A stretch of DNA of 60,118 nucleotides. Source: CALCMJ01 sp964475415. Lineage in GTDB: Bacteria; Bacteroidota; Bacteroidia; Chitinophagales; Saprospiraceae. The position numbers and the translations under genes were made by a program. Below are positions 51,011 through 60,043 of the stretch, piece after piece. The notes beneath the pieces were generated by a model. The model ran no database searches and was not told the DNA's origin. It was given only the letters and a program-made list of their open reading frames with translations. Numbering within the stretch: position 1 is the first letter of the stretch; each line of letters opens with the position of its first letter. Where the stretch lies: the NCBI GenBank assembly GCA_964475415.1, contig CAYYWZ010000016.1, forward strand, positions 1 to 60,118, given 5' to 3'.

Positions 51011-51018
51011 TATCTTTG
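51011..51018 (+). promoter_or_regulatory. Possible -7 box directly before lepA
   Basis: TATCTTTG matches TAnnTTTG and ends only six bases before the lepA ATG. If it is used, transcription would begin at or next to the start codon, giving a leaderless message. No -33 TTG lies at the usual spacing, so this may be chance. Confidence 0.3.
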
Positions 51019-51024
51019 TAGGAT

Positions 51025-52821
51025 ATGAAGGAACTAAGAAACTTTTGTGTAATAGCGCATATAGATCACGGGAAAAGTACCTTGTCAGATAGATTGCTTG
51101 AGTACACGCAGACTATATCTGAACGTAATATGCAAAATCAGGCATTAGATGATATGGATATCGAGAGAGAGAGAGGAATTACCATTAAGAGTCACGCTAT
51201 CCAGATGTATTATCAGCGGCCATCTGATAAGAAAAAATATACTTTCAATCTTATAGATACACCAGGTCATGTAGATTTCTCCTATGAGGTGTCCAGATCT
51301 ATTGCCGCATGTGAAGGTGCGTTATTACTTATAGATGCTAGTCAGGGTATACAAGCTCAAACTATTTCTAATTTATATCTAGCACTAGAGAATGACTTAG
51401 AGATCATACCTATCTTGAATAAGGTGGATATGGAAAGTGCTATGATAGACGAAGTTTCAGATCAGGTCATAGATTTATTAGGCTGTGAAAAGTCAGATAT
51501 CATCCATGCAAGTGGAAAGACTGGTTTAGGGGTTGTAGATATTATGGAAGCAGTAGTCGAAAGAATACCTGCACCATCAGGAGATCCTGATGCTCCTTTA
51601 CAGGCGCTAATTTTTGATTCAGTATTTAATTCCTTCAGAGGAGTTATTGCATATTTTAGAATTCTTAACGGTACCATCAAGAGCGGGGAGGCTGTAAGAT
51701 TTGTCAATACAGAAAATGACTACTTTGCAGATGAGATAGGTGTTTTACAAATGGAACAGGTGCCAACAAAAACACTTAGTGCGGGAAATGTAGGATACAT
51801 GATTACTGGTATCAAAGTTTCTAGGGAGATCAAAGTAGGAGATACCATTACAACAGTAGCTAATCCTTGTGAGGCAGCTATACAGGGTTTTGAAAATGTA
51901 AAACCTATGGTCTTTGCTGGAATATATCCAGTAGAAAACGAACACTTCGAAGATCTAAGAGATAGTTTAGAAAAATTACAGCTCAATGATGCGTCATTGG
52001 TTTTCGAACCAGAGTCATCAGTAGCCCTTGGATTTGGTTTTAGATGTGGATTCCTAGGGATGTTGCACTTAGAAATAATACAAGAAAGATTATCTAGAGA
52101 ATTTGACCAAGAAGTAATTACTACCGTTCCTAACGTAAGCTATTTCGCAACAACTAAAAAAGGGGAGACAAAACTTATCAATACACCTAATGACTTACCT
52201 GATCCTACTATTCTAAGTTATGTCAAAGAACCTTACATTAAGGCACAAATTATTACGGCTCCTCAATATATCGGTTCTATTATGAATCTGGCTATGGAGA
52301 AGAGAGGGAATATGACTAAGCAGACCTATCTGACTACAGAAAGGGTAGAGCTGACATTCGAAATGCCGCTAGCCGAAATTGTATTTGATTTCTATGATAG
52401 ATTGAAGTCTATTTCTAGAGGTTATGCCTCCTTTGATTATGTTCCGATAGATTTCCGAGAATCAGATCTAGTAAAATTAGACATAAAGCTTAATGGAGAT
52501 TCTGTAGATGCCTTATCATCTCTTGTTCATAGAGGAAAAGCAGAATCTTTTGGTCGGCAAATATGCAAGCGTTTAAGAACACTTTTGCCAAGACAGCAAT
52601 TTGTTATTGCTATACAAGCAGCTATCGGTGCAAAGATTATTGCAAGAGAAACTATCTCAGCGTTGAGAAAAGATGTAACTTCTAAGTGTTATGGTGGTGA
52701 TATAACAAGAAAGAGAAAGCTGTTAGAAAAGCAGAAGAAAGGAAAGAAAAAGATGCGTCAGATAGGATCTGTACAAGTTCCTCAGAAAGCCTTTTTGGAA
52801 GTTCTTAAGCTTAATGAATAA
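51025..52821 (+). CDS. lepA: Elongation factor 4 (LepA)
   Basis: This translational GTPase back-translocates or remodels stalled ribosomes and influences ribosome assembly. G1 AHIDHGKSTL, G3 DTPGHVDF and G4 NKVD are intact. EF-G-like domains II, III and V follow, and the LepA-specific C-terminal domain includes DVTSKCYGGDITRKRKLLEKQKKGKKKM. Length (598 residues) is standard. Confidence 0.98.
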   Translation: MKELRNFCVIAHIDHGKSTLSDRLLEYTQTISERNMQNQALDDMDIERERGITIKSHAIQMYYQRPSDKKKYTFNLIDTPGHVDFSYEVSRSIAACEGALLLIDASQGIQAQTISNLYLALENDLEIIPILNKVDMESAMIDEVSDQVIDLLGCEKSDIIHASGKTGLGVVDIMEAVVERIPAPSGDPDAPLQALIFDSVFNSFRGVIAYFRILNGTIKSGEAVRFVNTENDYFADEIGVLQMEQVPTKTLSAGNVGYMITGIKVSREIKVGDTITTVANPCEAAIQGFENVKPMVFAGIYPVENEHFEDLRDSLEKLQLNDASLVFEPESSVALGFGFRCGFLGMLHLEIIQERLSREFDQEVITTVPNVSYFATTKKGETKLINTPNDLPDPTILSYVKEPYIKAQIITAPQYIGSIMNLAMEKRGNMTKQTYLTTERVELTFEMPLAEIVFDFYDRLKSISRGYASFDYVPIDFRESDLVKLDIKLNGDSVDALSSLVHRGKAESFGRQICKRLRTLLPRQQFVIAIQAAIGAKIIARETISALRKDVTSKCYGGDITRKRKLLEKQKKGKKKMRQIGSVQVPQKAFLEVLKLNE

Positions 52822-52836
52822 TTAGAAAGCAGATTT

Positions 52837-53235
52837 TTATTTTAGCAAGATATACTTGTAGCTTGCTATATCAAAATATGGATTCCCATCAGAAGGGTTG
52901 ATATTTTCGAAGTATATATCTACATCTATTGTTTCTGATTCCTCTTTTTGACTACTGTCAAAAATGTAACTAACTTTTCCTTGTGCTCCAGGCCCAATTT
53001 TAGATCGCGTCCAATCCAGTGTAGTACACTCACAGGCAGATACTAGTTCTATCTTAAGATCCTGGTCCGTATTGTTTGTAAAAATGAACTCACCCGACAC
53101 CTTATCTCCTAATTTTACTTCACCGATGTCTTGATGTTTTTCTACATAACTTATGAAGGGTAGGGTTTGTTTTTCTACCTGACCGTAAAGACAAGAATTT
53201 AATAAGATATATATGCTAGTAATCAGTAGTTTCAT
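52837..53235 (-). CDS. Small exported DUF1573 protein
   Basis: A signal peptide (residues 1-18, LLITSIYILLNSCLYG; the Cys could instead mark a weak lipobox) is followed by one DUF1573 Ig-like domain: DIGEVKLGDKVSGEFIFTNN, the signature SACECTTLDWTRSKIGPGAQGKV, then YIFDSSQ. It is 132 residues long. It converges on lepA (15 bases) and has no partners on its strand. It is a shorter, divergent relative of the 15871 lipoprotein. Confidence 0.83.
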   Translation of the reverse strand: MKLLITSIYILLNSCLYGQVEKQTLPFISYVEKHQDIGEVKLGDKVSGEFIFTNNTDQDLKIELVSACECTTLDWTRSKIGPGAQGKVSYIFDSSQKEESETIDVDIYFENINPSDGNPYFDIASYKYILLK

Positions 53236-53590
53236 TTATACAATTTCTGTCTTTCAAAAATCTTGTTTTTTTCTTTAGCATTCTACTAATGAAAAGTTAA
53301 ATGTTTAATTAATATCAATTATTATGGATTGTTGGCTTGGGTTGAATGATGTATGACCGATCCTGGGTCAGATTTCTTATTCAATTAATTTGCTATAGAT
53401 ATTTTATCCCTACGAGAGAATGTCATGGTTCGCATTCTCCTCTGGTGCTAAACTGGTTTCTCTTGAAATACAAAATAAATCCATAGGATTCTCATACTTG
53501 TAATAAAACTAAATCGATTATTTATCGACATTGGAGGGTGTCGAATAGATTGCTGCGATAGATTAACCCAAATATATTTACAATGGGATT
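53236..53590. other. Intergenic region with a small hairpin
   Basis: No coding frame is recognisable. A hairpin GAGAATG (53416-53422) with CATTCTC (53433-53439) is visible, and a mixed-composition stretch 53330-53460 is slightly richer in GC than its flanks. No T tract follows the hairpin. I see no known riboswitch. Confidence 0.35.
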
Positions 53591-53630
53591 AAAAAAAACA
53601 GCAAGCCCATATTTATGAACTTGCTGTTTT
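53591..53630 (-). terminator. Intrinsic terminator of the SprB-repeat protein gene
   Basis: AAAACAGCAAG (53595-53605) pairs perfectly with CTTGCTGTTTT (53620-53630). The A run 53591-53598 gives a T tract on the minus strand. It lies 20 bases after the stop of the 53651 gene. Confidence 0.87.
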
Positions 53631-53650
53631 CTAAAATACGATTATACTTT

Positions 53651-56545
53651 TTACAACTTCATAAATTGCTTTATGATTACGCTGTTGTCAGTCATTATTC
53701 TTATGATATAAAGTGCTGGTTCAAGCTCTTGTGTATCTATAGTCATCTTGGAGCTAGGCTGTGATATATTTCGGATCAGCTTTCCTTCATGATTATAGAT
53801 CTCTATACTCGTTGCATCTATAGCAGATTCTACATTGATAAAGTCATGTGCTGGGTTAGGGAAAACATTGACAAGTAAATTCTCTTCATCTAAGTCAACA
53901 GATGAAACACTGCCCATTACTACTATACCTATCAACTCTATACAACATTCGTTTTCGTCGAGTATAGCTAGATTGTAAACACCTGCTGGTACATCAGAAA
54001 GAATCGGGTCAGTACTTAATGTATTTCCTAAATCGTCTGTCCATAAATAAAAGATCTGACCTGTTCCTCCAGTAACCGATACTTCTATAGATCCATCACT
54101 TGCGCCTGCTGTAGATTCATTTACGATTATAGGTGTACCCAGACTTAGTGGGTCAGGTTCTGTAATCGTGAAGCTATCCTGAGCTGTGCAACCAGTTGCA
54201 TCTGTAATAAGTACTTGATAGGTTCCTGGTGATATAGCATTGAAATCATAGATGTCAGGGATAACCTCTGTTATGTATGGTCCTGTTCCTCCCGATACTG
54301 ATAGCGAGGCACTTCCATCTTCTGCACCTGCACAAGATACATTTTCAGTAATTGCTTCTAACCCTAGATCTATGTCTACAGTTATTGTAAAAGAACATGC
54401 AGATGTATTCCCACTTTGGTCAGTAACTAGATAACTAATTTCTGTAAGACCTACGGGAAACAAGTTGCCACTTTCGATACCAGCAGTAAGTACAGCTCCA
54501 TCATTGAAACAATTATCTGTAATAGAAATAGGTTCATAGAATATAGTGTCACATACATTGAAAGTAAGATCTGAAGGACATGATATAATTGGAGCCAAAG
54601 TGTCAGCTATTGTTACTGTGGCTGTGCCAGAGGATGAATTCCCCGCAGCATCAAAAATACTTATAGTAAGATCAATGTCCCCTATATCATTACAACTAAA
54701 ACTAAGTCCATTAAAGTTTACAGAATCTATAGCGCAGTTGTCAGAACTTCCATTATTAAGTTGGTCATATGTCACCGTAGCTAATCCTGTGGGGTCTAGA
54801 TATAATTCTAAATCCTGCAAGGAAACTATAGGAGCTTCTGTATCTAGATTTACTAGTTCTACAGAATTACTTGCTACACATTCATTATCGTCCGTTACAG
54901 TAACAAAGTAAGTTCCAGGCGTTACATTTTCTAAGGTTTCACCTGTCGACATATCTGACCAGACGTAGCTAAATGGAGCTTCCCCATCTGTTATAGTTAC
55001 GGATAAGGTACCACTAGCTTCGTCTAAGCACTGGGGTGTGTTTTCAATATTTATAGCTACTGAGATATTACAAGCTCCACCTTGTACTTCTATTGTTTCA
55101 GTAATAGTACAATCATTAGCATCCATTATTTCAACTGTGTAAGTCCCTGTTGGTAAACCAGTAATCATAGAACTTGTTTCGTTGTTAGACCATAGGTAAG
55201 TATAAGGAGGTGTTCCACCTATAGGTGTCGCTGAGGCTGTTCCGTCACTCGCACCTGCTGTAGTTTCTGGGGTTGAAGATAGGTTAGCTGTGAGCGCTTC
55301 TGGATCTAGGATCGTATATGCAGCATCCGCTACACAATCATTAGCATCTGTAACTACAACAGAGTAGGTACCTGCTGAGAGATTATCTATTGTATTTGTT
55401 GTTTCTCCTGTTGCCCATGCTATATTGTAATTAGGACTACCGCCATTTATAGATATACTAAGTAAGCCATCACTTGCTCCATTGCAGCTAATAAGGTTTT
55501 CTTGATCTAAGTTAATCGTTAACAAAGAAGGTTCTAATATATTTACTTCTGCAAAGCCCATACAATCCATGTCATCCGTAACGGTTACAAAGTATACGTT
55601 AGGTGCAAGGTTTATTTGTGTTGGACCTGATAGGCCACCAGGCCAGTTATAGATTAGATTTCCAGATCCACCAAAAGCATCAACTGTAGCAGAGCCATTC
55701 ATAGAGCCATTACAACTTACATCATTTTCTTCTAGAATATTTACAACTATCTCATTAGGTTCTGAAATAGTTATGGAAGCCTGAGCAGTCATGCCTGCGT
55801 CATCAGTTACAACTACAGTACGTATACCAGCATCTAAATTGATTGCAGTAGGATTAGTTTCTCCGTTATCCCAAGAATAGTTGTATGGACTAACTCCTCC
55901 TACAGCTTCAGCAGTAGCTGAGCCATCTGCTTCTCCGAAACAACTTATGTCCGTAGAGCTAGTTATAGTAACAGAGAGGGGACTATTGCCCGCATCTACA
56001 TTAGTTGTAACACTTTGTGCAAATTTTACTCTATCTCCTGAGTTACCATTTGCTAAGTTACCGAATACAGAAACACCATAAAATGTAATATCACCTCCAG
56101 TTGCAGGAGCTGTCCAGTCAGTCGTCCAGCTGATCGAATTGTTTCCATTAAACATTTCTGCAGGATTGTGACCAAAATATGTCTTGGGGCCACCAGCGGT
56201 TAGTGAAGTGCCTGTAGAATTATTACTGAAGGTTCCGCCATTAGTTATGTTAGGCTTTAAGGCCACAACTTGGAAACCAGCTCTCATAGGATTTCCTGCA
56301 GTGATCTCTGACGTAACAGTAAGACTGTAGGTTGTATTAGGCATCACTGATGCTGGAATACCATCTATAGTTACTGTTCCATCTATTACGGAACTTTGGT
56401 TAGAGTGACATTGCGAACATACAGAATCACCTGGAGCTCCAGTATAACCGCCATTAGAATCTGTGGGCTGATTAAATGAAAAAGAAAGTAGAATAAATAT
56501 TGCAATAAGTATGGTAGAAATACCAGCTAGTCTATTTGTAATCAT
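53651..56545 (-). CDS. Giant T9SS-exported SprB-repeat protein with N-terminal CxxCH and Reeler-like domain
   Basis: A signal peptide (about 1-25) is followed by GGYTGAPGDSVCSQCHSN with a c-type heme motif CxxCH (Cys43, Cys46, His47), then a Reeler-like beta domain (about 50-185). Seven SprB-type repeats follow (for example GEADGSATAEAVGGVSPYNYSW, LDAGIRTVVVTDDAG), the first five in a row. Two HYR-like Ig modules (about 490-640, DTEAPIVSL and DTLAPIISCP) sit between repeats five and six. The last 85 residues are a type IX sorting domain (NVFPNPAHDFINVES to KQFMKL). It is a surface or secreted adhesin-like protein; the heme motif hints at redox or heme contact. It is monocistronic with its own terminator. 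Confidence 0.85.
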   Translation of the reverse strand: MITNRLAGISTILIAIFILLSFSFNQPTDSNGGYTGAPGDSVCSQCHSNQSSVIDGTVTIDGIPASVMPNTTYSLTVTSEITAGNPMRAGFQVVALKPNITNGGTFSNNSTGTSLTAGGPKTYFGHNPAEMFNGNNSISWTTDWTAPATGGDITFYGVSVFGNLANGNSGDRVKFAQSVTTNVDAGNSPLSVTITSSTDISCFGEADGSATAEAVGGVSPYNYSWDNGETNPTAINLDAGIRTVVVTDDAGMTAQASITISEPNEIVVNILEENDVSCNGSMNGSATVDAFGGSGNLIYNWPGGLSGPTQINLAPNVYFVTVTDDMDCMGFAEVNILEPSLLTINLDQENLISCNGASDGLLSISINGGSPNYNIAWATGETTNTIDNLSAGTYSVVVTDANDCVADAAYTILDPEALTANLSSTPETTAGASDGTASATPIGGTPPYTYLWSNNETSSMITGLPTGTYTVEIMDANDCTITETIEVQGGACNISVAINIENTPQCLDEASGTLSVTITDGEAPFSYVWSDMSTGETLENVTPGTYFVTVTDDNECVASNSVELVNLDTEAPIVSLQDLELYLDPTGLATVTYDQLNNGSSDNCAIDSVNFNGLSFSCNDIGDIDLTISIFDAAGNSSSGTATVTIADTLAPIISCPSDLTFNVCDTIFYEPISITDNCFNDGAVLTAGIESGNLFPVGLTEISYLVTDQSGNTSACSFTITVDIDLGLEAITENVSCAGAEDGSASLSVSGGTGPYITEVIPDIYDFNAISPGTYQVLITDATGCTAQDSFTITEPDPLSLGTPIIVNESTAGASDGSIEVSVTGGTGQIFYLWTDDLGNTLSTDPILSDVPAGVYNLAILDENECCIELIGIVVMGSVSSVDLDEENLLVNVFPNPAHDFINVESAIDATSIEIYNHEGKLIRNISQPSSKMTIDTQELEPALYIIRIMTDNSVIIKQFMKL

Positions 56546-56634
56546 AAGTAATTAATTTAGAACTGCTAACTTATGCAAAATAAATTTAATAAGACTGAGG
56601 GGATTCCCTTATTTAAGTGTTAATAACGATCTCA

Positions 56635-57585
56635 TTAACTAAAGAGAGAATTTACAAAAGCCATTCTATTAAAAACTTGCAGCTGTTCTATCCCTTCTCC
56701 CATACCAACATACTTGATTGGGATTTTGAACTGATCAGAGATGCCTAACACAACACCTCCTTTAGCAGTACCATCTAACTTGGTTAATGCTATAGCGGTT
56801 ACATCTGTAGCTTCTGTAAAATGGCGCGCTTGCTCTATAGCATTTTGCCCTGTTGTTGCATCCAGTACTAGAAGTACTTCATGAGGTGCACCAGGCATTT
56901 TTTTGGATATAGAATTCTTGATCTTAGTAAGCTCTTCCATCAGGTGCTTCTTAGTGTGCAATCTACCTGCCGTATCTATTATGGCAACATCTACATAGTT
57001 ATTTTCAGCAAACTGTACAGTCTCATATGCTACTGCAGCTGGATCGGTGTGCATACCTTTACTGTAGAAGAAGGTCTGAGATCTATTGGCCCATATTTCT
57101 AGTTGATCTACAGCAGCTGCTCTGAAGGTATCTCCAGCACCTAGTACTATAAGTTTGTTTTGCTTTTTGTATTGATAAGATAGTTTTCCTATAGTTGTTG
57201 TTTTTCCTACTCCATTGACACCTACAACTAGCATGACAAAAGGCTTATCTTCTGTTGGAGGAGTGAAGTCTTCTACATCTACAGTATTGTTTTCATCTAA
57301 TATTTCTATAATCACATTTTTGAGAATAGCGTTAAGCTCATCTGCATTGAAGTATTTGTCGTTGGCTACTTTTGCTTCTAATCTATCTATTATTTTGACA
57401 GTAGTCTCAAGTCCTACATCAGCTGAGATTAGAATCTGTTCTAATTCATCGAGGAAATCTATATCTACCTTAGACTTGCCGGCAACAGCCTTGGCAATTT
57501 TGCCAAAGAAACTCTTTTTTGTTTTTTCTAGACCTTTATTGAGTTCCTCTTCTTTCTCTTTAGTGAATTTGTCAAAAAATCCCAT
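56635..57585 (-). CDS. ftsY: Signal recognition particle receptor FtsY
   Basis: This is the membrane-associated SRP GTPase receptor that delivers ribosomes to the Sec translocon. It has the NG domain: G1 GVNGVGKTTTIGKL, DTFRAAAVDQL, G3 DTAGRLHTK and G4 TKLDGTAKGG, ending in KYVGMGEGIEQLQVFN. The N-terminal acidic A domain is very short, as usual in Bacteroidota (316 residues total). It is downstream of rpmB, rpmG and the DUF4295 gene, separated by a hairpin. Confidence 0.96.
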   Translation of the reverse strand: MGFFDKFTKEKEEELNKGLEKTKKSFFGKIAKAVAGKSKVDIDFLDELEQILISADVGLETTVKIIDRLEAKVANDKYFNADELNAILKNVIIEILDENNTVDVEDFTPPTEDKPFVMLVVGVNGVGKTTTIGKLSYQYKKQNKLIVLGAGDTFRAAAVDQLEIWANRSQTFFYSKGMHTDPAAVAYETVQFAENNYVDVAIIDTAGRLHTKKHLMEELTKIKNSISKKMPGAPHEVLLVLDATTGQNAIEQARHFTEATDVTAIALTKLDGTAKGGVVLGISDQFKIPIKYVGMGEGIEQLQVFNRMAFVNSLFS

Positions 57586-57605
57586 TGGTTAATCATTGAA
57601 ATAAG

Positions 57606-57633
57606 AAAGGCTTTCTGAAATGAGAAAGCCTTT
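57606..57633 (-). terminator. Hairpin between the DUF4295 gene and ftsY
   Basis: A perfect 11-bp stem, AAAGGCTTTCT (57606-57616) with AGAAAGCCTTT (57623-57633), has a six-base loop. On the minus strand it is followed by a weak CTTATTTC tract, so it may attenuate rather than fully stop transcription into ftsY. Confidence 0.65.
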
Positions 57634-57656
57634 AAAAATATGTATTATTTTATATT

Positions 57657-57833
57657 TTACTTGTGTTGCGCTAGGAATTCTTTCACTTTGTCTTTGTGAA
57701 TCATTACTTCCTTATAAGTGTACTTACCAGATTCTGGATTTTTGATACTTTGTACTACTTTTATGAAGTCTCTACCTGAACCTGCATTTGCAGCTCTTTG
57801 TGCAACTCTTGCGTTTTTACTTACTTTAGCCAT
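57657..57833 (-). CDS. DUF4295 small basic protein
   Basis: This 58-residue protein (MAKVSKNARVAQRAANAGSG... ending KEFLAQHK) is of the DUF4295 family, found in Bacteroidota directly after rpmG. Highly basic and small, it resembles a ribosome-associated protein; its function is not established. The gene starts two bases after rpmG, so it is part of the rpmB-rpmG operon. Confidence 0.9.
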   Translation of the reverse strand: MAKVSKNARVAQRAANAGSGRDFIKVVQSIKNPESGKYTYKEVMIHKDKVKEFLAQHK

Positions 57834-57835
57834 AA

Positions 57836-58024
57836 TTATTTGATTTCTTTATGAACAGTATATTTTCTTAAGATAGGATTATATTTTTTAAGTTCTAATC
57901 TATCTGGAGTATTTTTTCTATTCTTCTGTGTTACATATCTAGAAGTTCCAGGCATACCTGATGTTTTATGCTCTGTACATTCTAATATTACTTGTAACCT
58001 ATTACCTTTTGACTTTTTTGCCAT
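57836..58024 (-). CDS. rpmG: 50S ribosomal protein L33
   Basis: This 62-residue large-subunit protein has the L33 pattern (NRLQVILECTEHK, SRYVTQKNRKNTPDRLELKKYNP). Only one cysteine (Cys16) remains, so the two CxxC zinc pairs of the zinc-binding form are missing and this is the zinc-free type. It lies 11 bases after rpmB. Confidence 0.96.
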   Translation of the reverse strand: MAKKSKGNRLQVILECTEHKTSGMPGTSRYVTQKNRKNTPDRLELKKYNPILRKYTVHKEIK

Positions 58025-58035
58025 TTTCTTAAAAT

Positions 58036-58284
58036 TTAGTATTTAACACCGTGGTCAAAACCTTGCTTTTCTAATTTCTTTAGATAAGCAAATAAACCAA
58101 GTTTGTTTATTGTTCTTAATGCTTTTGAAGATACTTTTAAGTCTACCCATTTGTCCACTTCTGGCATATAGAATTTCTTCTTATGCAGATTAGGTAGGAA
58201 TCTTCTTTTCGTTTTCCTATTAGAGTGAGAAACATTATTACCTGATATAGGTCTTTTCCCCGTTAATTGACATACTCTAGACAT
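58036..58284 (-). CDS. rpmB: 50S ribosomal protein L28
   Basis: This large-subunit protein begins MSRVCQLTGKRPISGNNVSHSN, followed by KRRFLPNLHKKKFY and the C-terminal LRTINKLGLFAYLKKLEKQG. Only one cysteine is present, so it is also the zinc-free form. It is the first gene of the rpmB-rpmG-DUF4295 operon. Length (82 residues) is typical for Bacteroidota. Confidence 0.96.
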   Translation of the reverse strand: MSRVCQLTGKRPISGNNVSHSNRKTKRRFLPNLHKKKFYMPEVDKWVDLKVSSKALRTINKLGLFAYLKKLEKQGFDHGVKY

Positions 58285-58922
58285 CTTATCTTTCTTTTAT
58301 AGAGATAGCTACGCCGTCTCTGATTTTTTCAAGAGTGCAAAGATATAGATATTTTAGTAAAAAAGAAATATTAACCATGAAATTGACCCCTAATATTCCA
58401 ATATATTAGTTTTTATTATATGGGTAGTATACCTAGATTATGGTAGTTAGCCTCTTTAACTACAATAAATTGAATAAAGCCTTAAGTAATACGGCGCTAA
58501 TTATCTACTTAGACTGCTGGCGAAGATTGGTTATGTATCTTACATAAGGGGGAATAAGCTACGACTAGTTCTTAGAATATACAGAAATAAAGATAATAGG
58601 TAGTTAGATTATATACATCTAGAAAAATAGTCATAGAAAAGACTTCTATAATATTATTCGGAATTTGGAATTGAGTTTATGCGAATCAGTTTGTCAAAAT
58701 AATAATTTGAATACTGTCTTTTTTCCGAATATTATCGAATAAATATCTCTCAAATATTATTGATTATTCTGATTTAAGAAGGATGGATAGACCTAGCTGT
58801 TTCGCTCATTTCTGCTCGTAATGCTTTCGTAATAGACCTGTGATATTTCCGTGATACCATAATCATAAGTTTGGATCATAATTCAAAATATAAATATTGT
58901 TCACTTAAAAACTTTTAAAAAA
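58285..58922. other. Long intergenic region between rpmB and the 58923 lipoprotein gene
   Basis: No reading frame with coding character is seen on either strand. A hairpin GTAGTTA (58443-58449) with TAACTAC (58457-58463) lies in the middle, and 58480-58570 is somewhat richer in GC than the flanks. It should contain the promoters of rpmB (minus) and the lipoprotein gene (plus). I recognise no riboswitch or known leader. Confidence 0.4.
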
Positions 58923-59810
58923 ATGAAATTATACAGTAGATTGATGATGATAGCTATAATGTCTCTAGCTATAATCTCTTGTGGAGATGATGATCCAGAA
59001 ATTACAAATAAAGATTTAACTTTAAATTTAACAGGATTAGAAGATCTAGGTGCTGATTTTGCTTACGAAGGATGGATCATTGTAGATGGTGCTGCAGTAA
59101 GCACGGGCGTATTCAATGTAGATGCGTCAGGAAATCTAGATCAGACTACATTTAGTGTAGAACAGACTAGCTTAGACAATGCAACTACTTTTGTTCTAAC
59201 TATAGAGCCTTCTCCAGATACAGATCCTGCTCCAACCGATGTGCATATTCTTGCTGGAGATTTTTCTGGATCTAATGCGACTGTATCCGTAGATCATGAA
59301 GCAGCTTTAGGTACTGACTTTACAGCCTCTACAGGAAAATATATACTTGCAACGCCTACAGATGGAGAAATGAATAATGAGAAAAGTGGTGTATGGTTTT
59401 TAGATCTAGCAAGTGGAATGCCTGAAGCTGGACTAAATCTTCCAACATTACCAACAGGATGGGCATATGAAGGATGGGCAGTTATAGATGGTACACCTGT
59501 TACTACAGGAACATTTACAGATTTTGCTTCAGCCGATGCGGATGCTAAATATAGTGGAACAATGGGAGGACCAGCTTATCCTGGAGAAGATTTTATACAG
59601 AATGCACCCGCAGGACTTTCTTTCCCTACAGATCTTGCAGGGACAACTGTTGTGATTTCAGTAGAGCCAAGTCCGGATAATAGTCCTGCTCCATTCGTGC
59701 TGAAACCCTTAGTAGCTCCAGTAGATTCCGATGCGCTTGATCATGTAACGTATGATATGAATAATAATGCAGATGCGACAAACCCAGGAGGTGCTGTAAG
59801 TAGAAACTAA
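58923..59810 (+). CDS. Lipoprotein with two copies of an anti-sigma-like beta domain
   Basis: A lipobox signal (LMMIAIMSLAIISC, acylated Cys near residue 20) is followed by two related modules of about 120 residues. Each starts YEGW-x-x-x-DG (YEGWIIVDGAAVSTGVF and YEGWAVIDGTPVTTGTF) and ends with a V/I-EPSPD-x-x-PAP motif (TIEPSPDTDPAP and SVEPSPDNSPAP). The motif resembles the C-terminal domain of anti-sigma-K-type factors, which is also found alone in Bacteroidota lipoproteins. A cell-envelope role is likely. It is monocistronic with a strong terminator. Confidence 0.8.
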   Translation: MKLYSRLMMIAIMSLAIISCGDDDPEITNKDLTLNLTGLEDLGADFAYEGWIIVDGAAVSTGVFNVDASGNLDQTTFSVEQTSLDNATTFVLTIEPSPDTDPAPTDVHILAGDFSGSNATVSVDHEAALGTDFTASTGKYILATPTDGEMNNEKSGVWFLDLASGMPEAGLNLPTLPTGWAYEGWAVIDGTPVTTGTFTDFASADADAKYSGTMGGPAYPGEDFIQNAPAGLSFPTDLAGTTVVISVEPSPDNSPAPFVLKPLVAPVDSDALDHVTYDMNNNADATNPGGAVSRN

Positions 59811-59902
59811 AAAAAAATACTTTTTATCAAAATATACAATACTCTTTGGACTGACAGTTACACAAGACTAAATAGTTGATTTTTAAGGTTTCGATTTTTT
59901 TC

Positions 59903-59949
59903 AATAGCGAGATCATCTAGATGTAGATGTTCTCGCTATTCTTTTTTTT
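59903..59949 (+). terminator. Intrinsic terminator after the duplicated-domain lipoprotein gene
   Basis: AATAGCGAGA (59903-59912) pairs with TCTCGCTATT (59931-59940). A T-T mismatch and five more pairs extend it toward the loop, and eight T follow (59942-59949). Confidence 0.88.
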
Positions 59950-60017
59950 AGCGCTTTAGTTCACCTTAGGAATGCAATACCCTATAGTAAACCTATCATA
60001 CTTAAATTTTATTTCAT

Positions 60018-60025
60018 TAAATTTG
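60018..60025 (+). promoter_or_regulatory. Putative -7 box of tRNA-Arg
   Basis: TAAATTTG matches TAnnTTTG exactly and ends 18 bases before the first base of the tRNA, fitting a short 5' leader. Confidence 0.6.
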
Positions 60026-60043
60026 CATTCCAAGATTTATAAT

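Noticed and set aside
54546..54911. 121-codon frame antisense to the SprB-repeat gene
   Set aside because: Repeat-rich coding DNA readily leaves the complementary frame open; no signal or domain is present.
53651..56545. SprB-type repeats considered as a DNA repeat array
   Set aside because: The repetition is at protein level and diverged in DNA; there are no identical spaced repeats, so it is neither CRISPR nor a satellite.
58285..58922. Riboswitch or long leader upstream of the 58923 gene
   Set aside because: I found only one small hairpin and no conserved riboswitch core; the region was left as undetermined.
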